NCBI GenBank assembly: GCA_002324875.1
Contig: NTJG01000001.1
Coordinates: 124,001 to 188,000 of the forward strand
Reading direction: 5' to 3'
DNA: 64,000 nucleotides
Source: Lysobacteraceae bacterium NML93-0793
GTDB lineage: Bacteria; Pseudomonadota; Gammaproteobacteria; Xanthomonadales; Xanthomonadaceae
Shown here: piece after piece, positions 27,414 to 37,813 of the stretch
How positions within the stretch are numbered: position 1 is the stretch's first letter
How the letters are laid out: each line of letters starts with the position of its first letter
Notes under the pieces: generated by a model
The model's input: only the letters and a program-made list of their open reading frames with translations
Databases searched by the model: none
Told to the model about the DNA's origin: nothing
Program-made: the position numbers and the translations under genes

Positions 27414-28034
27414 ATGTCGAATCCATTTGCCCGCGCCGGCTACCGCCTGGCCGCCCATACCCCGCAGCAGTTGCCCCCGGACGGCGGCTTCGAAGTCGCG
27501 TTCGCCGGCCGCTCCAATGCCGGCAAGTCCAGCTCACTCAACGCGCTGTGCCAGCAGAACGCCCTCGCGCGCGTGTCGAAGACGCCCGGCCGTACCCAGC
27601 AGCTGGTGTTCTTCGACGTGCCGCCGCACGACAACCGGTACCTGGTCGACCTGCCGGGCTACGGCTACGCCAAGGTGCCGCGCAACCTGCAGGCGCACTG
27701 GCAGGCGTTCCTGGCCCAGTACTTCCGCGAACGCGAGGCGCTCAAGGGTCTGGTGGTGGTGATGGACATCCGCCATCCGCTCAAGGACTACGATCGGCAG
27801 ATGATCGCGTTCGCGGTCGAACACGGCATGCCGGCGCACGCCTTGCTGACCAAGGCCGACAAGCTCGGCCGCGGCGCGGCGGGCAATACGCTGCAGGCGG
27901 TGCGCAAGGAACTGCAGGCCGAATACGGCGACAAGGTCAGCGTGCAGACGTTCTCGGGCGAATCGAAAGTCGGCGTCGACGAGGCGCGCAGCGTGATCGC
28001 GCGCTGGCTGGAGATCGGCGGCCAGCGCGGCTGA
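27414..28034 (+). CDS. engB: ribosome biogenesis GTP-binding protein YihA/YsxC (EngB)
   Basis: 206 aa, typical for EngB. The G1 loop is GRSNAGKSS, G2 TPGRTQ, G3 DLPGYG, G4 TKADKL. The GTPase is needed for assembly of the large ribosomal subunit. The ATG at 27414 is the first sensible start; upstream codons in frame are unrelated. It is divergent from the cytochrome c4 gene, leaving a 128-bp shared promoter region. No other gene in its direction is close; gshA follows after 138 bp. Confidence 0.96.
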   Translation: MSNPFARAGYRLAAHTPQQLPPDGGFEVAFAGRSNAGKSSSLNALCQQNALARVSKTPGRTQQLVFFDVPPHDNRYLVDLPGYGYAKVPRNLQAHWQAFLAQYFREREALKGLVVVMDIRHPLKDYDRQMIAFAVEHGMPAHALLTKADKLGRGAAGNTLQAVRKELQAEYGDKVSVQTFSGESKVGVDEARSVIARWLEIGGQRG

Positions 28035-28172
28035 GTGAAGGGCCGGGCGACCGGCCGAGCATACGCCCGCACACCGCAGGAACACTGCGGCACCGCGCGC
28101 GGTGCCGACAGGCGGCACCCGGGCGCTTATAGTGCCGGCCTGCGGGCCTGGCCCGAGTGCGAGTCCGGAACC

Positions 28173-29537
28173 TTGTCCAGCCCCAGCCACGTCGCCGACA
28201 CCCCCATCACCGATCGCGCGACCCTCGTCGGGGTCCTGGCCTCGGGCGAGAAGCCGCGGGCCGACTGGCGCATCGGCACCGAGCACGAGAAGTTCGGCTT
28301 CCGCCTCGACGACCTGCGCGCGCCCACGTTCGATGGCGACCGCGGCATCGAGGCGCTGCTGCGCGGGCTCACCCGCTTCGGCTGGGAGGCCGTGGACGAG
28401 GGGGGCCGCACGATCGCGCTGCTCAAGGACGGCGCGTCGGTGACGCTGGAGCCGGCCGGCCAGCTGGAACTCTCCGGCGCCCCGCTCGAGAGCATCCACG
28501 ACACCTGCAGCGAAGTCGGTTCGCATCTGTTCGAGGTCAAGAGCGTCGCCGACGAACTGCGCCTCGGCTTCCTCGGCATGGGCTTCCAGCCCAAGTGGCG
28601 GCGCGAGGACATGCCGTGGATGCCCAAGGGCCGCTACAGGATCATGCGCGCCTACATGCCCAAGGTCGGCGACCTCGGCCTCGACATGATGACGCGCACC
28701 TGCACGGTGCAGGTCAATCTCGACTACGCGTCCGAAGCCGACATGGTGAAGAAGTTCCGCGTGTCGCTGGCGCTGCAGCCGATCGCGACCGCGCTGTTCG
28801 CCGATTCGCCGTTCACCGAGGGCAGGCCCAACGGCTATCTGAGCTACCGCTCGCACATCTGGACCGACACCGACGCCGATCGCACCGGCATGCTCGACTT
28901 CGTGTTCGAGGACGGCTTCGGCTACGAGCGCTACGTCGATTACCTGCTCGACGTGCCGATGTACTTCTCCTACCGCGACGGCGTCTATCACGATGCCAGC
29001 GGCCAGAGCTTCCGCGACTTCCTGCGCGGCGCGCTGCCCGCGCTGCCCGGGCAGCTGCCGACGCTGCGCGACTGGAACGACCACATGACCACCGCATTCC
29101 CCGAAGTGCGGCTGAAGAAGTATCTGGAAATGCGCGGCGCCGACGGCGGACCGTGGAACCGGCTGTGTGCGCTGCCGGCGTTCTGGGTGGGCCTGCTGTA
29201 CGACGATGCCGCGCTCGATGCGGCCTGGGATCTCGTGCGCGACTTCACGATGGCCGAGCGCAATGCGCTGCGCGACGACGTGCCCAGGCACGCATTGAAG
29301 ACGCCGTTCCGCGGCGGCACCCTGCGCGATCTCGCGGTCGAGGCGCTGAAGATCGCCGCCGGCGGCCTGCAGCGCCGCGCGCGGCTCAATTCCAGCGGAC
29401 AGGACGAGCGCGTGTTCCTCGACACCCTGATCGAGATCGCCGAGTCCGGGCAGACCCCGGCCGAGCGCAAGCTGGAACTTTTCCACGGCCCCTGGCAGGG
29501 CGACATCGACCGCGTGTTCCGCGAGTTCGCCTACTAA
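28173..29537 (+). CDS. gshA: glutamate--cysteine ligase (GshA, proteobacterial/plant type)
   Basis: 454 aa. First and limiting step of glutathione synthesis. The sequence matches the GCS2/plant-like class rather than E. coli Gsh[14 protein letters not shown] near the start, [53 protein letters not shown] and the [11 protein letters not shown] region. No ATG or GTG in frame gives the conserved N-terminus; TTG at 28173 ([15 protein letters not shown]) fits the length of relatives, so TTG is called. It ends at a strong hairpin shared with the convergent lipoprotein gene. Users of glutathione in this window include frmA/fghA, a GST and a glutaredoxin. Confidence 0.93.
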   Translation: MSSPSHVADTPITDRATLVGVLASGEKPRADWRIGTEHEKFGFRLDDLRAPTFDGDRGIEALLRGLTRFGWEAVDEGGRTIALLKDGASVTLEPAGQLELSGAPLESIHDTCSEVGSHLFEVKSVADELRLGFLGMGFQPKWRREDMPWMPKGRYRIMRAYMPKVGDLGLDMMTRTCTVQVNLDYASEADMVKKFRVSLALQPIATALFADSPFTEGRPNGYLSYRSHIWTDTDADRTGMLDFVFEDGFGYERYVDYLLDVPMYFSYRDGVYHDASGQSFRDFLRGALPALPGQLPTLRDWNDHMTTAFPEVRLKKYLEMRGADGGPWNRLCALPAFWVGLLYDDAALDAAWDLVRDFTMAERNALRDDVPRHALKTPFRGGTLRDLAVEALKIAAGGLQRRARLNSSGQDERVFLDTLIEIAESGQTPAERKLELFHGPWQGDIDRVFREFAY

Positions 29538-29551
29538 CCGCCCGCACGCGC

Positions 29552-29580
29552 GGGCAGGTGCGCCTCGCGCGCACCTGCCC
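29552..29580. terminator. bidirectional terminator hairpin between gshA and a lipoprotein gene
   Basis: Perfect 12-bp stem (GGGCAGGTGCGC, 29552-29563, pairing with 29569-29580) around a 5-nt loop, located between two convergent stop codons (29537 and 29587). No T-run follows on either side. Confidence 0.7.
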
Positions 29581-29586
29581 GTCTGC

Positions 29587-30039
29587 TCACATGCGGCGCG
29601 CTTCGAGAATCCGGCCTTCGGCCACCAGTTCCGGCAGCTCGCGCCGGTAGACCTCGATCTTCTCGTCCTCGTCCCAGGTGATGTCGGCCTGGTCGCCGCG
29701 CAGTTCATTGATCGCGCCGCGTGCCTTCGGCCACGCGCTGTTCTCGGTGTTGAGGGTGATCCGCTCGTCGTCGACCGCGATCACGCGCATCAGGCCGTAC
29801 GCGGCCTCACCGGTGCCGGGGCCGGCGAAATCCACGCCGGAAAAATGGGTCAGCTCGGCGGCATAGACGTCACCGACCTGGGGCGCGGCGAGCACCGGGT
29901 CGAGGGCTGCCGTCGCTTCGGTTGCCGTGGCGTCCGTGCCCGGCGCAGCGGGGGTGTTCTGCCCCGAGCAGGCGGCCAGGGTCGCCGCGATCGCCAGGCC
30001 CAGCAGAGGGCGTGTCACCGTCGAAACTCGAATCCGCAT
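29587..30039 (-). CDS. small unknown lipoprotein
   Basis: 150 aa. Signal peptide with lipobox LAAC (LGLAIAATLAAC), then a short Ala/Thr linker and a compact domain with no recognised family: DVYAAELTHFSGVDF, YGLMRVIAVDDERITLNTE, ITWDEDEKIEVYRREL. The mix of Asp/Glu and short beta stretches suggests a small beta-barrel. The start is the ATG at 30039. It is divergent from ppc and convergent with gshA. Function unknown. Confidence 0.8.
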   Translation of the reverse strand: MRIRVSTVTRPLLGLAIAATLAACSGQNTPAAPGTDATATEATAALDPVLAAPQVGDVYAAELTHFSGVDFAGPGTGEAAYGLMRVIAVDDERITLNTENSAWPKARGAINELRGDQADITWDEDEKIEVYRRELPELVAEGRILEARRM

Positions 30040-30195
30040 GTCGTGTCCTGCATCCGTGTTGGGGAAAGGGCGCCGTACAGGCGCCGGCGCCGCGAGCATG
30101 GCGCAGGCCGCATTCATCGACAAGCCGGCGCGGTCTTCGAGCGCGTCTGAAGACGGCGTTGCGGCCGGCTGAACGCGCTGCGCTACTCTGCCCCG

Positions 30196-32916
30196 ATGAA
30201 ACCGACCGCCGACACGCCGCTGCGCGACCACCTCGACTTCGCCGACACCGACACCCTGCTGCGCGACGACGTGCGCCGCCTCGGCACGATGGTCGGGCGG
30301 ATGCTCGCCGACCAGGGCTCGCAACGGCTGCTCGACGAGGTGGAGCGCGTGCGCCGTGCCGCGATCGAGCGACGCGAGTCGGGGCGCCCGGTCGATGCCC
30401 TCACCGACGTCCTGGCCGAGGTGCCCACCGACGACGCCGAGGCCCTGGTGCGCGCGTTCGCCGCCTACTTCGGTGCGATCAATCTCGCCGAACGCGTGCA
30501 CCGCATCCGCCGTCGTCGCGATTACCAGCGCGCCGGCGAGGCACCGCAGCCGGGCGGCCTCGAAGCGGTGGTGCGCGCGCTGAAGGAGGACGGCGTCTCG
30601 CTCGACGAGCTGCAGGCCTGTCTCGCCCGCCTGCACATCGAGCCGGTCTTCACCGCGCATCCCACCGAAGCCATCCGCCGCGTGCTGCTGGAGAAGGAGC
30701 GCACGATCGTCGAGCGGCTGATCGCCGACATCGACCGCGACCGCACGCCGACCGAGCGCCGCGCCGACGATGCGCGCATCGTCCTGGCCCTGACGTCCTC
30801 GTGGCAGACCTCGGAGGCACCGGCGCGCAAGCCGACCGTGGGCGACGAGGTCGAACACGTGGGTTACTACCTGGCCAACGTGCTGTACCGCGTGCTGCCG
30901 GTGTTCTACGAAGCCCTGGGAGACGCGATCGAGACCGTCTACGGGACGCGCCCGGCGCTGCCCCAGGTGCTGCGCTTCGGCACGTGGGTCGGCGGCGACA
31001 TGGACGGCAATCCCAACGTCAACGCCGACACCATGCGCGCCGCGCTCGGTGCGCAGCGTGCCCAGGCGCTGGCCCAGTACCGCCGCGACCTGCGCGCGCT
31101 GGGCAACGTGCTCACCCAGACCCTGGGCCGGGCCGAGATCGACGAGGCCGTGCTCACCCGCGTCGACGACTACCGGCGCAGCGTGCCGGGTGCGGACTCC
31201 GTGCTCAATCCGCGCCATGCCGACATGCCGTATCGGCGTCTGCTGGATCTGATGCGCGCGCGCCTGGCGGCGACCGATGGCGACCACCGCGCCGGCTACA
31301 CCGATGCGACGGAGTTCGTCGACGATCTGCGCCTCATCGAAGCCAGCCTGCACGCGCATCGCGGCGAGAACGCCGGTCTGTTCGCGCTCGAGCGCCTGCT
31401 GTGGCGCGCGCGTACGTTCGGCTTCCACCTCGCCGCGCTGGACCTGCGCCAGGATTCGGCCGTGCACGACGAGGTGCTCGGCCATCTCGACGGCAGCGAC
31501 TGGGCCGCGCGCGACGTCGAAAGCCGGGTGACCCGCCTGCACGCGATGCTCGACGCGCCGCCGAAGGCCGGTGACGCGGCCGCGCACGACACCGTCGCGT
31601 CGACGCTCGGCGTCTTCCGTGCGGTCGTCGATCTGCGCCGCAGTCACGGCGCCGCCGCGACCGGGCTCTACATCATCTCGATGGCGCGCAGCGCGGCCGA
31701 TGCGCTGGCGGTGCTCGCACTGGCGCGCATCGCCGAGTGCACCGTCGACGGCGAGGTGCCGCTCGACGTCGCGCCGCTGTTCGAAACCGTCGACGACCTG
31801 CAGGCCGCGCCGGCGGTGATGCGCCAGCTGTTCGACGATCCGCGCTACCGCCGCCACCTCGCTGCGCGCGGCGACCGGCAGACGGTGATGCTGGGCTATT
31901 CCGACAGCGCCAAGGACGGTGGCCTGCTGGCCTCGCGCTGGGCGCTGCAGCGCACCCAGGTCGAACTGACCGCGCTGGCCCAGGCGGCCGGCGTGCGCAT
32001 CATGTTCTTCCACGGCCGTGGCGGTTCGGTCAGCCGCGGCGGCGGCAAGACCGAACGCGCCGTCATCGCTGCCCCGCGCGGCTCGGTGGACGGCAGCCTG
32101 CGCGTCACCGAGCAGGGCGAGGTCATCCATCGCAAGTACGGCATCCGTGCGCTGGCGCTGCGCAATCTGGAGCAGTCGACCGCGGCGGTCATCCGCGCCA
32201 CCCTGCGCCCGCGCCCGACCGATCCGCGGGAGGCCACCTGGCGCGACATGGCCGCCGAACTGGCCGATGTCTCGCGCGCGCACTACCGCGCGCTGGTACA
32301 CGAGCGCGACGATTTCCCGGATTACTTCCGCGCGGCCACGCCGATCGATGTCATCGAACGTCTGCAGATCGGCTCGCGCCCCTCTCGGCGGCGCGACGGT
32401 GGCATCGGCAACCTGCGCGCGATTCCCTGGGTGTTCGCCTGGGCCCAGAACCGCTCCGGCCTGACCGGCTGGTACGGCCTCGGCACCGCGCTGCAGCACG
32501 GCCTGCGCACCTACGGCCAGCAGGCGATGACCGAGATGGTGCGCGACTGGCCGTTCACGCGCGCCGCGCTCGACGATGTCGAGATGCTGCTGGCCAAGAC
32601 CGACATCGCGATTTTCGAACGCTACTCGCAGCTCGCCGGTGACGCGCACGGGGTGTTCTTCCCCGGCATTCTCGAGGAGTGCCTGCGTACGCGCGACGCG
32701 ATCCTGCTGCTCAAGGGCCAGGACGTGCTGCTGGCCGACGACTATCGCCTGCAGCTGTCGATCCGCCTGCGCAACCCCTACGTCGATCCGATCAGCCTGC
32801 TGCAGGTGGAACTGCTGCGGCGCTGGCGTGCGGGCGGCCGCGAGGACGAGGCCCTGCTGCGGGCGCTGGTGTCCACCGTCAACGGCATCGCCGCCGGCAT
32901 CCAGAACACCGGTTGA
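30196..32916 (+). CDS. ppc: phosphoenolpyruvate carboxylase
   Basis: 906 aa, normal for bacterial PEPC. It carboxylates PEP to oxaloacetate to refill the TCA cycle. Catalytic motifs are intact: FTAHPTEAIRR (catalytic His, about residue 155), the LGYSDSAKDGG loop, FFHGRGGSVSRGGGK glycine loop (about 605-620), and the C-terminal NGIAAGIQNTG whose terminal Gly is essential in the family. It begins at the ATG at 30196 with a typical leader. A NUDIX gene starts 41 bp downstream on the same strand. Confidence 0.97.
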   Translation: MKPTADTPLRDHLDFADTDTLLRDDVRRLGTMVGRMLADQGSQRLLDEVERVRRAAIERRESGRPVDALTDVLAEVPTDDAEALVRAFAAYFGAINLAERVHRIRRRRDYQRAGEAPQPGGLEAVVRALKEDGVSLDELQACLARLHIEPVFTAHPTEAIRRVLLEKERTIVERLIADIDRDRTPTERRADDARIVLALTSSWQTSEAPARKPTVGDEVEHVGYYLANVLYRVLPVFYEALGDAIETVYGTRPALPQVLRFGTWVGGDMDGNPNVNADTMRAALGAQRAQALAQYRRDLRALGNVLTQTLGRAEIDEAVLTRVDDYRRSVPGADSVLNPRHADMPYRRLLDLMRARLAATDGDHRAGYTDATEFVDDLRLIEASLHAHRGENAGLFALERLLWRARTFGFHLAALDLRQDSAVHDEVLGHLDGSDWAARDVESRVTRLHAMLDAPPKAGDAAAHDTVASTLGVFRAVVDLRRSHGAAATGLYIISMARSAADALAVLALARIAECTVDGEVPLDVAPLFETVDDLQAAPAVMRQLFDDPRYRRHLAARGDRQTVMLGYSDSAKDGGLLASRWALQRTQVELTALAQAAGVRIMFFHGRGGSVSRGGGKTERAVIAAPRGSVDGSLRVTEQGEVIHRKYGIRALALRNLEQSTAAVIRATLRPRPTDPREATWRDMAAELADVSRAHYRALVHERDDFPDYFRAATPIDVIERLQIGSRPSRRRDGGIGNLRAIPWVFAWAQNRSGLTGWYGLGTALQHGLRTYGQQAMTEMVRDWPFTRAALDDVEMLLAKTDIAIFERYSQLAGDAHGVFFPGILEECLRTRDAILLLKGQDVLLADDYRLQLSIRLRNPYVDPISLLQVELLRRWRAGGREDEALLRALVSTVNGIAAGIQNTG

Positions 32917-32957
32917 GGGCGCGCGTACGGTGCGCGCCGGTTTGCGGAGAGTCCGTC

Positions 32958-33494
32958 ATGCGCGTGATCGCCGAACTGGTCCATCCTGCGCTGGTCACGC
33001 GCAGCGGGCGCGTGCTGCGTCGACGTGCGGCGCGTGCCATCGTCCAGCGTGGACGTGCGCTGCTGCTGATGTACACCGCGCGTTATGACGATTACAGCTT
33101 TCCCGGTGGCGGCATCGCCGACGGCGAGGACCCCGTGGCCGCGCTGCGACGCGAGCTGGCCGAGGAAACCGGCGCGTCCCGGATCCGCGTGCTGCACGCA
33201 TACGGCACCATCGAGGAGTACCGTCCGGACCGCTCCCCGGACCACGACCTCATGCACATGACCTCGCACTTCTACACGTGCGCGATCGATGCCGAGCTCG
33301 GCCAGACGCGTCTCGAGCATTACGAACAGGCCAACGGCATGCGCCCGGTATGGATCGACGTGGACGCGGCGATCGCCCACAACCGGGCCGTGCTGCAGCG
33401 CGCGGACGCGCGCATGGGCCTGTCGATCCATCGCGAGACCTACATGCTCGAGCACGTGGCGGCCGAACTTGATCCACCTGCCGACGGCCGGTAG
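32958..33494 (+). CDS. NUDIX hydrolase
   Basis: 178 aa. The Nudix box is complete: GGGIADGEDPVAALRRELAEET carries the GX5EX7REUXEEXGU pattern at about residues 50-72. The flanks YTARYDDYSFPGG and HYEQANGMRPVWI are of the general NTP/ADP-ribose type and do not define a substrate. The ATG at 32958 follows ppc by 41 bp, so read-through from ppc is likely. A degenerate palindromic repeat follows the stop. Confidence 0.87.
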   Translation: MRVIAELVHPALVTRSGRVLRRRAARAIVQRGRALLLMYTARYDDYSFPGGGIADGEDPVAALRRELAEETGASRIRVLHAYGTIEEYRPDRSPDHDLMHMTSHFYTCAIDAELGQTRLEHYEQANGMRPVWIDVDAAIAHNRAVLQRADARMGLSIHRETYMLEHVAAELDPPADGR

Positions 33495-33520
33495 GTCGGT
33501 CTGGACACGTCTGCTCTCGA

Positions 33521-33600
33521 CCGTCACTCCCGCGACGGCGGGAATCCAGCGTCTTCGATCTTCAAGGCTTGAAGTCGCCGGATCCCCGCTCGACCGGCCT
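33521..33600. repeat. degenerate CGTCATTCCCGC-type palindromic element
   Basis: Contains GTCACTCCCGCGACGGCGGG and GGAATCCAGCG, then a partly decayed inverse copy (GGATCCCCGC). Related to the better preserved copy at 62.46-62.53 kb. An inner CTTCAAGGCTTGAAG hairpin is present. Confidence 0.5.
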
Positions 33601-33709
33601 TGCGTCCATCGAACGCCGCGGTGATGACGTCAGGTATTCGGGCCGTCCTCGGGCGCATCGTGGGCGGGACAGGCGCACACTCGCGTCCTGTCCCTTTCCG
33701 GAGCGCGCC

Positions 33710-34342
33710 GTGGCCACCGACGATCTCGTGCTGTACACCCATCCGATGTCACGCGGACGCATCGCGCGCTGGATGCTCGAGGAAGTCGGCTGCCCGTATC
33801 GCGTCGAGCTGCTGGGCTACGGCGACACGATGAAGTCGGACGCGTTCCTGGCCCTCAATCCGATGGGCAAGGTGCCGACGCTGGTGCACCGCGGCGCGGT
33901 GGTCACCGAAGCTGCGGCGATCTGCGCATACCTCGCCGAGGCCTTCCCCGATGCGGGGCTGCGCCCGGAGGACACGCCGCAGGCGCGCGCCGCGTATCTG
34001 CGCTGGCTGTTCTTCGCCGCCGGACCGCTGGAAGCGGCGGTGACCGCGAAATCGCTGGGCCTGCTGGCGCCGGCGGAACGGGCGCAGATGGTCGGCTACG
34101 GCAGTTTCGAGCAGGCCATCGACACCCTGGAACGCGCGGTGGGGGGCGCGGCGCCTTGGATCACCGGCGCGCGGTTCACGGCCGCCGACGTCTACGTGGG
34201 CGCGCAGGTGATCTGGGGCCAGATGTTCAAATCGATACCCGAGCGGCCGGTGTTTCTCGACTACGTCGAGCGGCTGCAGGCACGCCCGGCCTGGCAACGG
34301 GCGAACGCGCTCGACGATGCGGCGATGCCGGGCAAGGACTGA
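33710..34342 (+). CDS. glutathione S-transferase family protein
   Basis: 210 aa from GTG 33710, preceded by GGAG at 6-nt spacing. The N-terminal thioredoxin-like domain shows LYTHPMSRGRIARWMLEEVG, then ALNPMGKVPTLVHRG with the cis-Pro and VVTEAAAICAYLAEAFP (the glutathione-binding Glu/Ser replaced by EA). The all-helical C-terminal domain includes ITGARFTAADVYVGAQVIW. Substrate unknown. It is the last core gene before the accessory island; the IS remnant starts only 38 bp past its stop. Confidence 0.88.
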   Translation: MATDDLVLYTHPMSRGRIARWMLEEVGCPYRVELLGYGDTMKSDAFLALNPMGKVPTLVHRGAVVTEAAAICAYLAEAFPDAGLRPEDTPQARAAYLRWLFFAAGPLEAAVTAKSLGLLAPAERAQMVGYGSFEQAIDTLERAVGGAAPWITGARFTAADVYVGAQVIWGQMFKSIPERPVFLDYVERLQARPAWQRANALDDAAMPGKD

Positions 34343-34379
34343 CGAGGCGTTCGCCGCAGGGCGTCGCGCTGGGGGGCCT

Positions 34380-34442
34380 GCCGGCATCGGCCTGCTTGAG
34401 CGTCGCGACGATCTGCGTCTCGGTGAACTTCGATGTGCGCAT
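34380..34442 (-). pseudogene. remnant of IS3-family transposase OrfA (5' end only)
   Basis: The first 21 codons read MRTSKFTETQIVATLKQADA, the conserved N-terminus of OrfA in the IS407/IS51 branch of IS3 elements, preceded by an intact AGGAGG ribosome-binding site. After about codon 21 the similarity stops and the frame runs into sequence next to the GST gene. The helix-turn-helix remainder, OrfB and clear terminal repeats are missing. This is a truncated scar lying exactly at the edge of the restriction-modification island. Confidence 0.75.
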
Positions 34443-34547
34443 GGAACCTCCTGGCTGGGAAACGATGCCAGAAAGATCTACTTATGCGGTGTCTGTCGTG
34501 TGGGGGAGCTTACGGCTGGAGCCCCACCTTAGCGGGAATGTCGGCAA

Positions 34548-37500
34548 TTATTCGGACCTTTCCTGGCAGGTGGGGGGCGTTTCCTTCGCCAATAGGGTGC
34601 GCAGTCGTTCAAAACTGTCGACCATTTCATAGCGCACGCGGTCCGGCGCAATCGCGTGGTCCAGGTCGCGAAAAAACTGGCGGGCGCACTCGATCTTGGC
34701 CAGTTCGATGCCGCGAAGTTCCAGGCTCGACATCGTGCCTTTGGTCTCGGCGACGAAGTAGATGTGCTTGACGTCGCCGTCCTGTAGGGCGATTGCCCAG
34801 TCGGGGTTGTAATCACCGACGGGTGTCGGGATGGCGAAGCCTCGCGGCAACTTCGCATACACCACAACCTCGTTCCCGGTCTCCAGGTCCGTTGTGAACT
34901 GGCGCTCGATCGACGAGTCTCCATCGATCTCGACATAGTCGAAGACGTGCTTGGCCAGCGGAATCAGTCCTCCGGCGGTATCGGCGCGGCCCACAACGCG
35001 GCTGAAGTCCACCCGGCGCTGGCCCATGGTGAAGATGTCGGCATCCCAGCGATCCTCCAGCAGGTCGTAAGTCAGATGCTCCACGACGGCGGCGGCTTTC
35101 TGTTCCTTGATCAGGCGGGCCGCCAGGCTCAGGAAGCCTTCGGGATTGGTTCTGAATTGAGCAAAGACGGCCGCGTTGATGCCAGAGAGGATGCGGGCGA
35201 CGGTCGTGCGCCGCAGCACGGTCGCCTCGGCCAGTTTGCCGATGAGGTCGTAGCGCACCGCCGAATGCACCGAGGCCCGGTGCTTGTCGATGCGGCTTTC
35301 GCTGACCCGGAACCCGTCTCCCTTCTTCAGTGCATCCGCGTCGATACCGTCCTGCTGTTGGCCCGACACCACCGTGTATTGCAGGGGCTGGACATGCAGT
35401 TCCTGATCCAGCGTTGCGATGCATTTGCCGACGAGTTCATCGCTGTCGAAATGCACCGTGTACGCCGCTTTCCGGTTGATCCGCTGCCACAACGCCTGAA
35501 ACTCGCGCCTGTGGAAGTTCTCATTCAGACGATTGATCTGCCCTTTGCGGCCGTCTTCCGGCGTGGGCATCAGCGCCTGGGTAAACACGCTGTCCACGAG
35601 TTCGAACACCTGGTCGGCATAGGGCTGCAGCTCGGCTGGCAGCTCTGCACGCGTGCCCGCCGCCCGTGCCGTGTGGTAGTCCGCGGTGATGGCGGCATGG
35701 TCATCGATGTAGTCGTGCTTGAGCAGATAGCGATAGATCTGCCGCGCCATGACCGGCGTCACGTCGACCCCGCCGTCCGGTGCGGTCAGCACCTTGCCGG
35801 TGAAGTAGGCCTCGTCCGCGACCCGCGGGCGGCCCGAGAGCGTATCGCTGATGTCCTTCTGCAGCCCTGCCACAAAATCCTTGTAGCTTTCGTTCGCCAC
35901 CACGGTCAGCACGTTGATCTCGTGCACCGTGGTCGGGTGGTCCATGCGGTCGCCTTGCTGGTTCACCGCGAGGCGCAAGCCGCGCCCCACTTCTTGGCGG
36001 CGCGATACCGTGTTGTCGCTGTGCTTGAGCGTGCAGATCACGAAGATGTTGGGATTGTCCCAGCCCTCGCGCAGCGCAGAGTGGGAAAAGATGAAGCGCA
36101 CCGGCTCGTCCAGCGACAGCAGACGCTCCTTGTCTTTCAGGATCAGGTCGTAGGCGTCGACATCGTCGGATTGCCCGGCTTCTTCGCCGCGCAGCTTCAC
36201 GCTCGGGTCGATCAGCCGCTTGCTCTTGCGGTCCTGCGAGAAGTAGCCGTTGTGGGTGCGCGCCGGGTCGATACCCTGCAGGTAGCGGTGATAGTCGCGG
36301 CTGCCGGCATCCAGATCGAGTTCGAGCACCCGGTTCAGCGCGTCGCGGTACTCCTCCTCGAAGATGCGCGCGTACTCGCCGCGTTCGTCCTCGCGGCCGT
36401 AGTCCCGGTACTTGGCCACCTCGTCGATGAAGAACAGGCTCAGCACCTTGATCCCGCGATGGAACAGCACCTGCTCGCGCTCGAGGTGCGCACTGATCGC
36501 CTCCCGGATCTGGATCCGCCGCAGCACATCTTCATGCACGTCGCCTACCGCCTCGCCGGCATCGAGCACCACGCCATTGTTGAAGTGCACGGTCCCGTCG
36601 CGCGCGTCGATATCGCTGACCACATAGCCTTCGCGGTACTGGTCCAGCTCGCCCGAGAGTCCGAACAGGTTGTCGCCCTTGCGCAGTGTCCGCAGCTCGC
36701 GCTTGATCTCGGTCTTGCGCCGCACCTCGATCTCGACGCGCGCCTCGGGCGCCTTGTTGGGGAATACTCGGATGTCCTGCAGATACAGGTAGCCGTGCGT
36801 GCCGGTCTGGCCCTTCACGGTGATGCCACGCACCGCGATACGTTTGACCAGCTTCTGGTTGTAGGCATCCAGCGCGTCCAGCCGGTGGATCTTGTTGTGC
36901 GTGGTCCTGTGGGTGGCCGAGTAGCGCAGCAGCGCCATCGCCTGGAACGCCTTCAGCGACTCCAGCGTCTTCTTGCCCTCCATCTTCTGCGGCTCGTCCA
37001 GGATCAGAATCGGCCGGTTGGCTGCAATCACGTCGATCGGCTTGCGCGACTGGAAGGCGTCCAGTTCCTGGTGAATGCGTAAATTGTCTTTGCTCGTCGC
37101 ATAGAACGCCTGCACGTTGATGACCATCACGTTGATGCCGGCATCCGACGAGAAGCTCTCCAGCTCGTGCAGGCTCTTGGAGTTGTAGATGAACGCGCGC
37201 GCTTTCCGGCCGTAGGCCTGTAGGAAGTGATCGGCCGTGATGGCGAGGGTCTTGGCCACGCCCTCGCGGATCGCGATCGACGGCACCACCACGATGAACT
37301 TGCTCCAGCCATAGCGCTGGTGCAGCTCGAACATGGTCTTGATGTAGCAGTAGGTCTTGCCGGTGCCCGTCTCCATCTCGACATCCAGGTTGATGTCGCA
37401 GGGTGGGCTGCTCACCAGATCCGGTGAAACCGGCAGGTTCTGCTGGCGTTGCACCCGCTGGATGTTGTCGAGCAGCTGCGCGCGATTGAGCTGCAGCGGC

Positions 37501-37676
37501 GCATTGCGGAAGCCCGCCTGTTCCAGCAGCCGCTCGGTCTGCCCGTCGGCGGCCCGGCCTGGATCCACCCGGTAGCGCATGGCGGCCGGGTCCGCCATGG
37601 GCTGGCCGTAGAAACAGTCGGCCACGGCCTGGACCGCGGCGGTCTGGTAGGGCTGGACTTTGAACTTGAGCTTCAT
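34548..37676 (-). CDS. res: type III restriction enzyme Res subunit (SF2 helicase-nuclease)
   Basis: 1042 aa. SF2 helicase motifs: METGTGKTY (residues 101-109), LILDEPQKM (DEPQ at 227-230), SATHR (253-257) and [14 protein letters not shown]. The C-terminal nuclease motif is intact: NPDWAI (Asp959) and AETKG (Glu977, Lys979), i.e. PD-(D/E)xK. This is the ATP-dependent translocating/cutting subunit of type III systems, acting with Mod on inversely oriented sites. The ATG at 37676 is clear. Unlike classical mod-res pairs, dinD and a 137-bp AT-richer gap separate it from mod. GC is lower than in the flanking genes. It ends about 100 bp from the IS3 remnant. Confidence 0.93.
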   Translation of the reverse strand: MKLKFKVQPYQTAAVQAVADCFYGQPMADPAAMRYRVDPGRAADGQTERLLEQAGFRNAPLQLNRAQLLDNIQRVQRQQNLPVSPDLVSSPPCDINLDVEMETGTGKTYCYIKTMFELHQRYGWSKFIVVVPSIAIREGVAKTLAITADHFLQAYGRKARAFIYNSKSLHELESFSSDAGINVMVINVQAFYATSKDNLRIHQELDAFQSRKPIDVIAANRPILILDEPQKMEGKKTLESLKAFQAMALLRYSATHRTTHNKIHRLDALDAYNQKLVKRIAVRGITVKGQTGTHGYLYLQDIRVFPNKAPEARVEIEVRRKTEIKRELRTLRKGDNLFGLSGELDQYREGYVVSDIDARDGTVHFNNGVVLDAGEAVGDVHEDVLRRIQIREAISAHLEREQVLFHRGIKVLSLFFIDEVAKYRDYGREDERGEYARIFEEEYRDALNRVLELDLDAGSRDYHRYLQGIDPARTHNGYFSQDRKSKRLIDPSVKLRGEEAGQSDDVDAYDLILKDKERLLSLDEPVRFIFSHSALREGWDNPNIFVICTLKHSDNTVSRRQEVGRGLRLAVNQQGDRMDHPTTVHEINVLTVVANESYKDFVAGLQKDISDTLSGRPRVADEAYFTGKVLTAPDGGVDVTPVMARQIYRYLLKHDYIDDHAAITADYHTARAAGTRAELPAELQPYADQVFELVDSVFTQALMPTPEDGRKGQINRLNENFHRREFQALWQRINRKAAYTVHFDSDELVGKCIATLDQELHVQPLQYTVVSGQQQDGIDADALKKGDGFRVSESRIDKHRASVHSAVRYDLIGKLAEATVLRRTTVARILSGINAAVFAQFRTNPEGFLSLAARLIKEQKAAAVVEHLTYDLLEDRWDADIFTMGQRRVDFSRVVGRADTAGGLIPLAKHVFDYVEIDGDSSIERQFTTDLETGNEVVVYAKLPRGFAIPTPVGDYNPDWAIALQDGDVKHIYFVAETKGTMSSLELRGIELAKIECARQFFRDLDHAIAPDRVRYEMVDSFERLRTLLAKETPPTCQERSE

Positions 37677-37691
37677 GCGGGCCGGGTGCTC

Positions 37692-37795
37692 TCTTTCCAG
37701 AAATCTCTTTCAAGCGCTCGACAAACGCTGGTAGTGAAAGAGTTGTAAGTCATTGATAGATAGGAGATGAGCTTCGAGATCTTTCGGAAATCTCT
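37692..37795. repeat. direct repeat pair in the dinD-res gap
   Basis: TCTTTCCAGAAATCTCT (37692-37708) and TCTTTCGGAAATCTCT (37780-37795) are near-identical direct repeats about 88 bp apart in a distinctly AT-richer 137-bp spacer. They could be a recombination footprint from insertion of dinD, or paired regulator sites in front of res. No clear sigma-70 promoter could be fixed here. Confidence 0.4.
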
Positions 37796-37813
37796 AAGTC
37801 TCGGTTGGATGCT

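Noticed and set aside
34227..34442. 71-codon minus-strand frame as a whole gene
   Set aside because: Only the first 21 codons resemble IS3 OrfA; the rest is antisense to the GST gene, so it was called a remnant.
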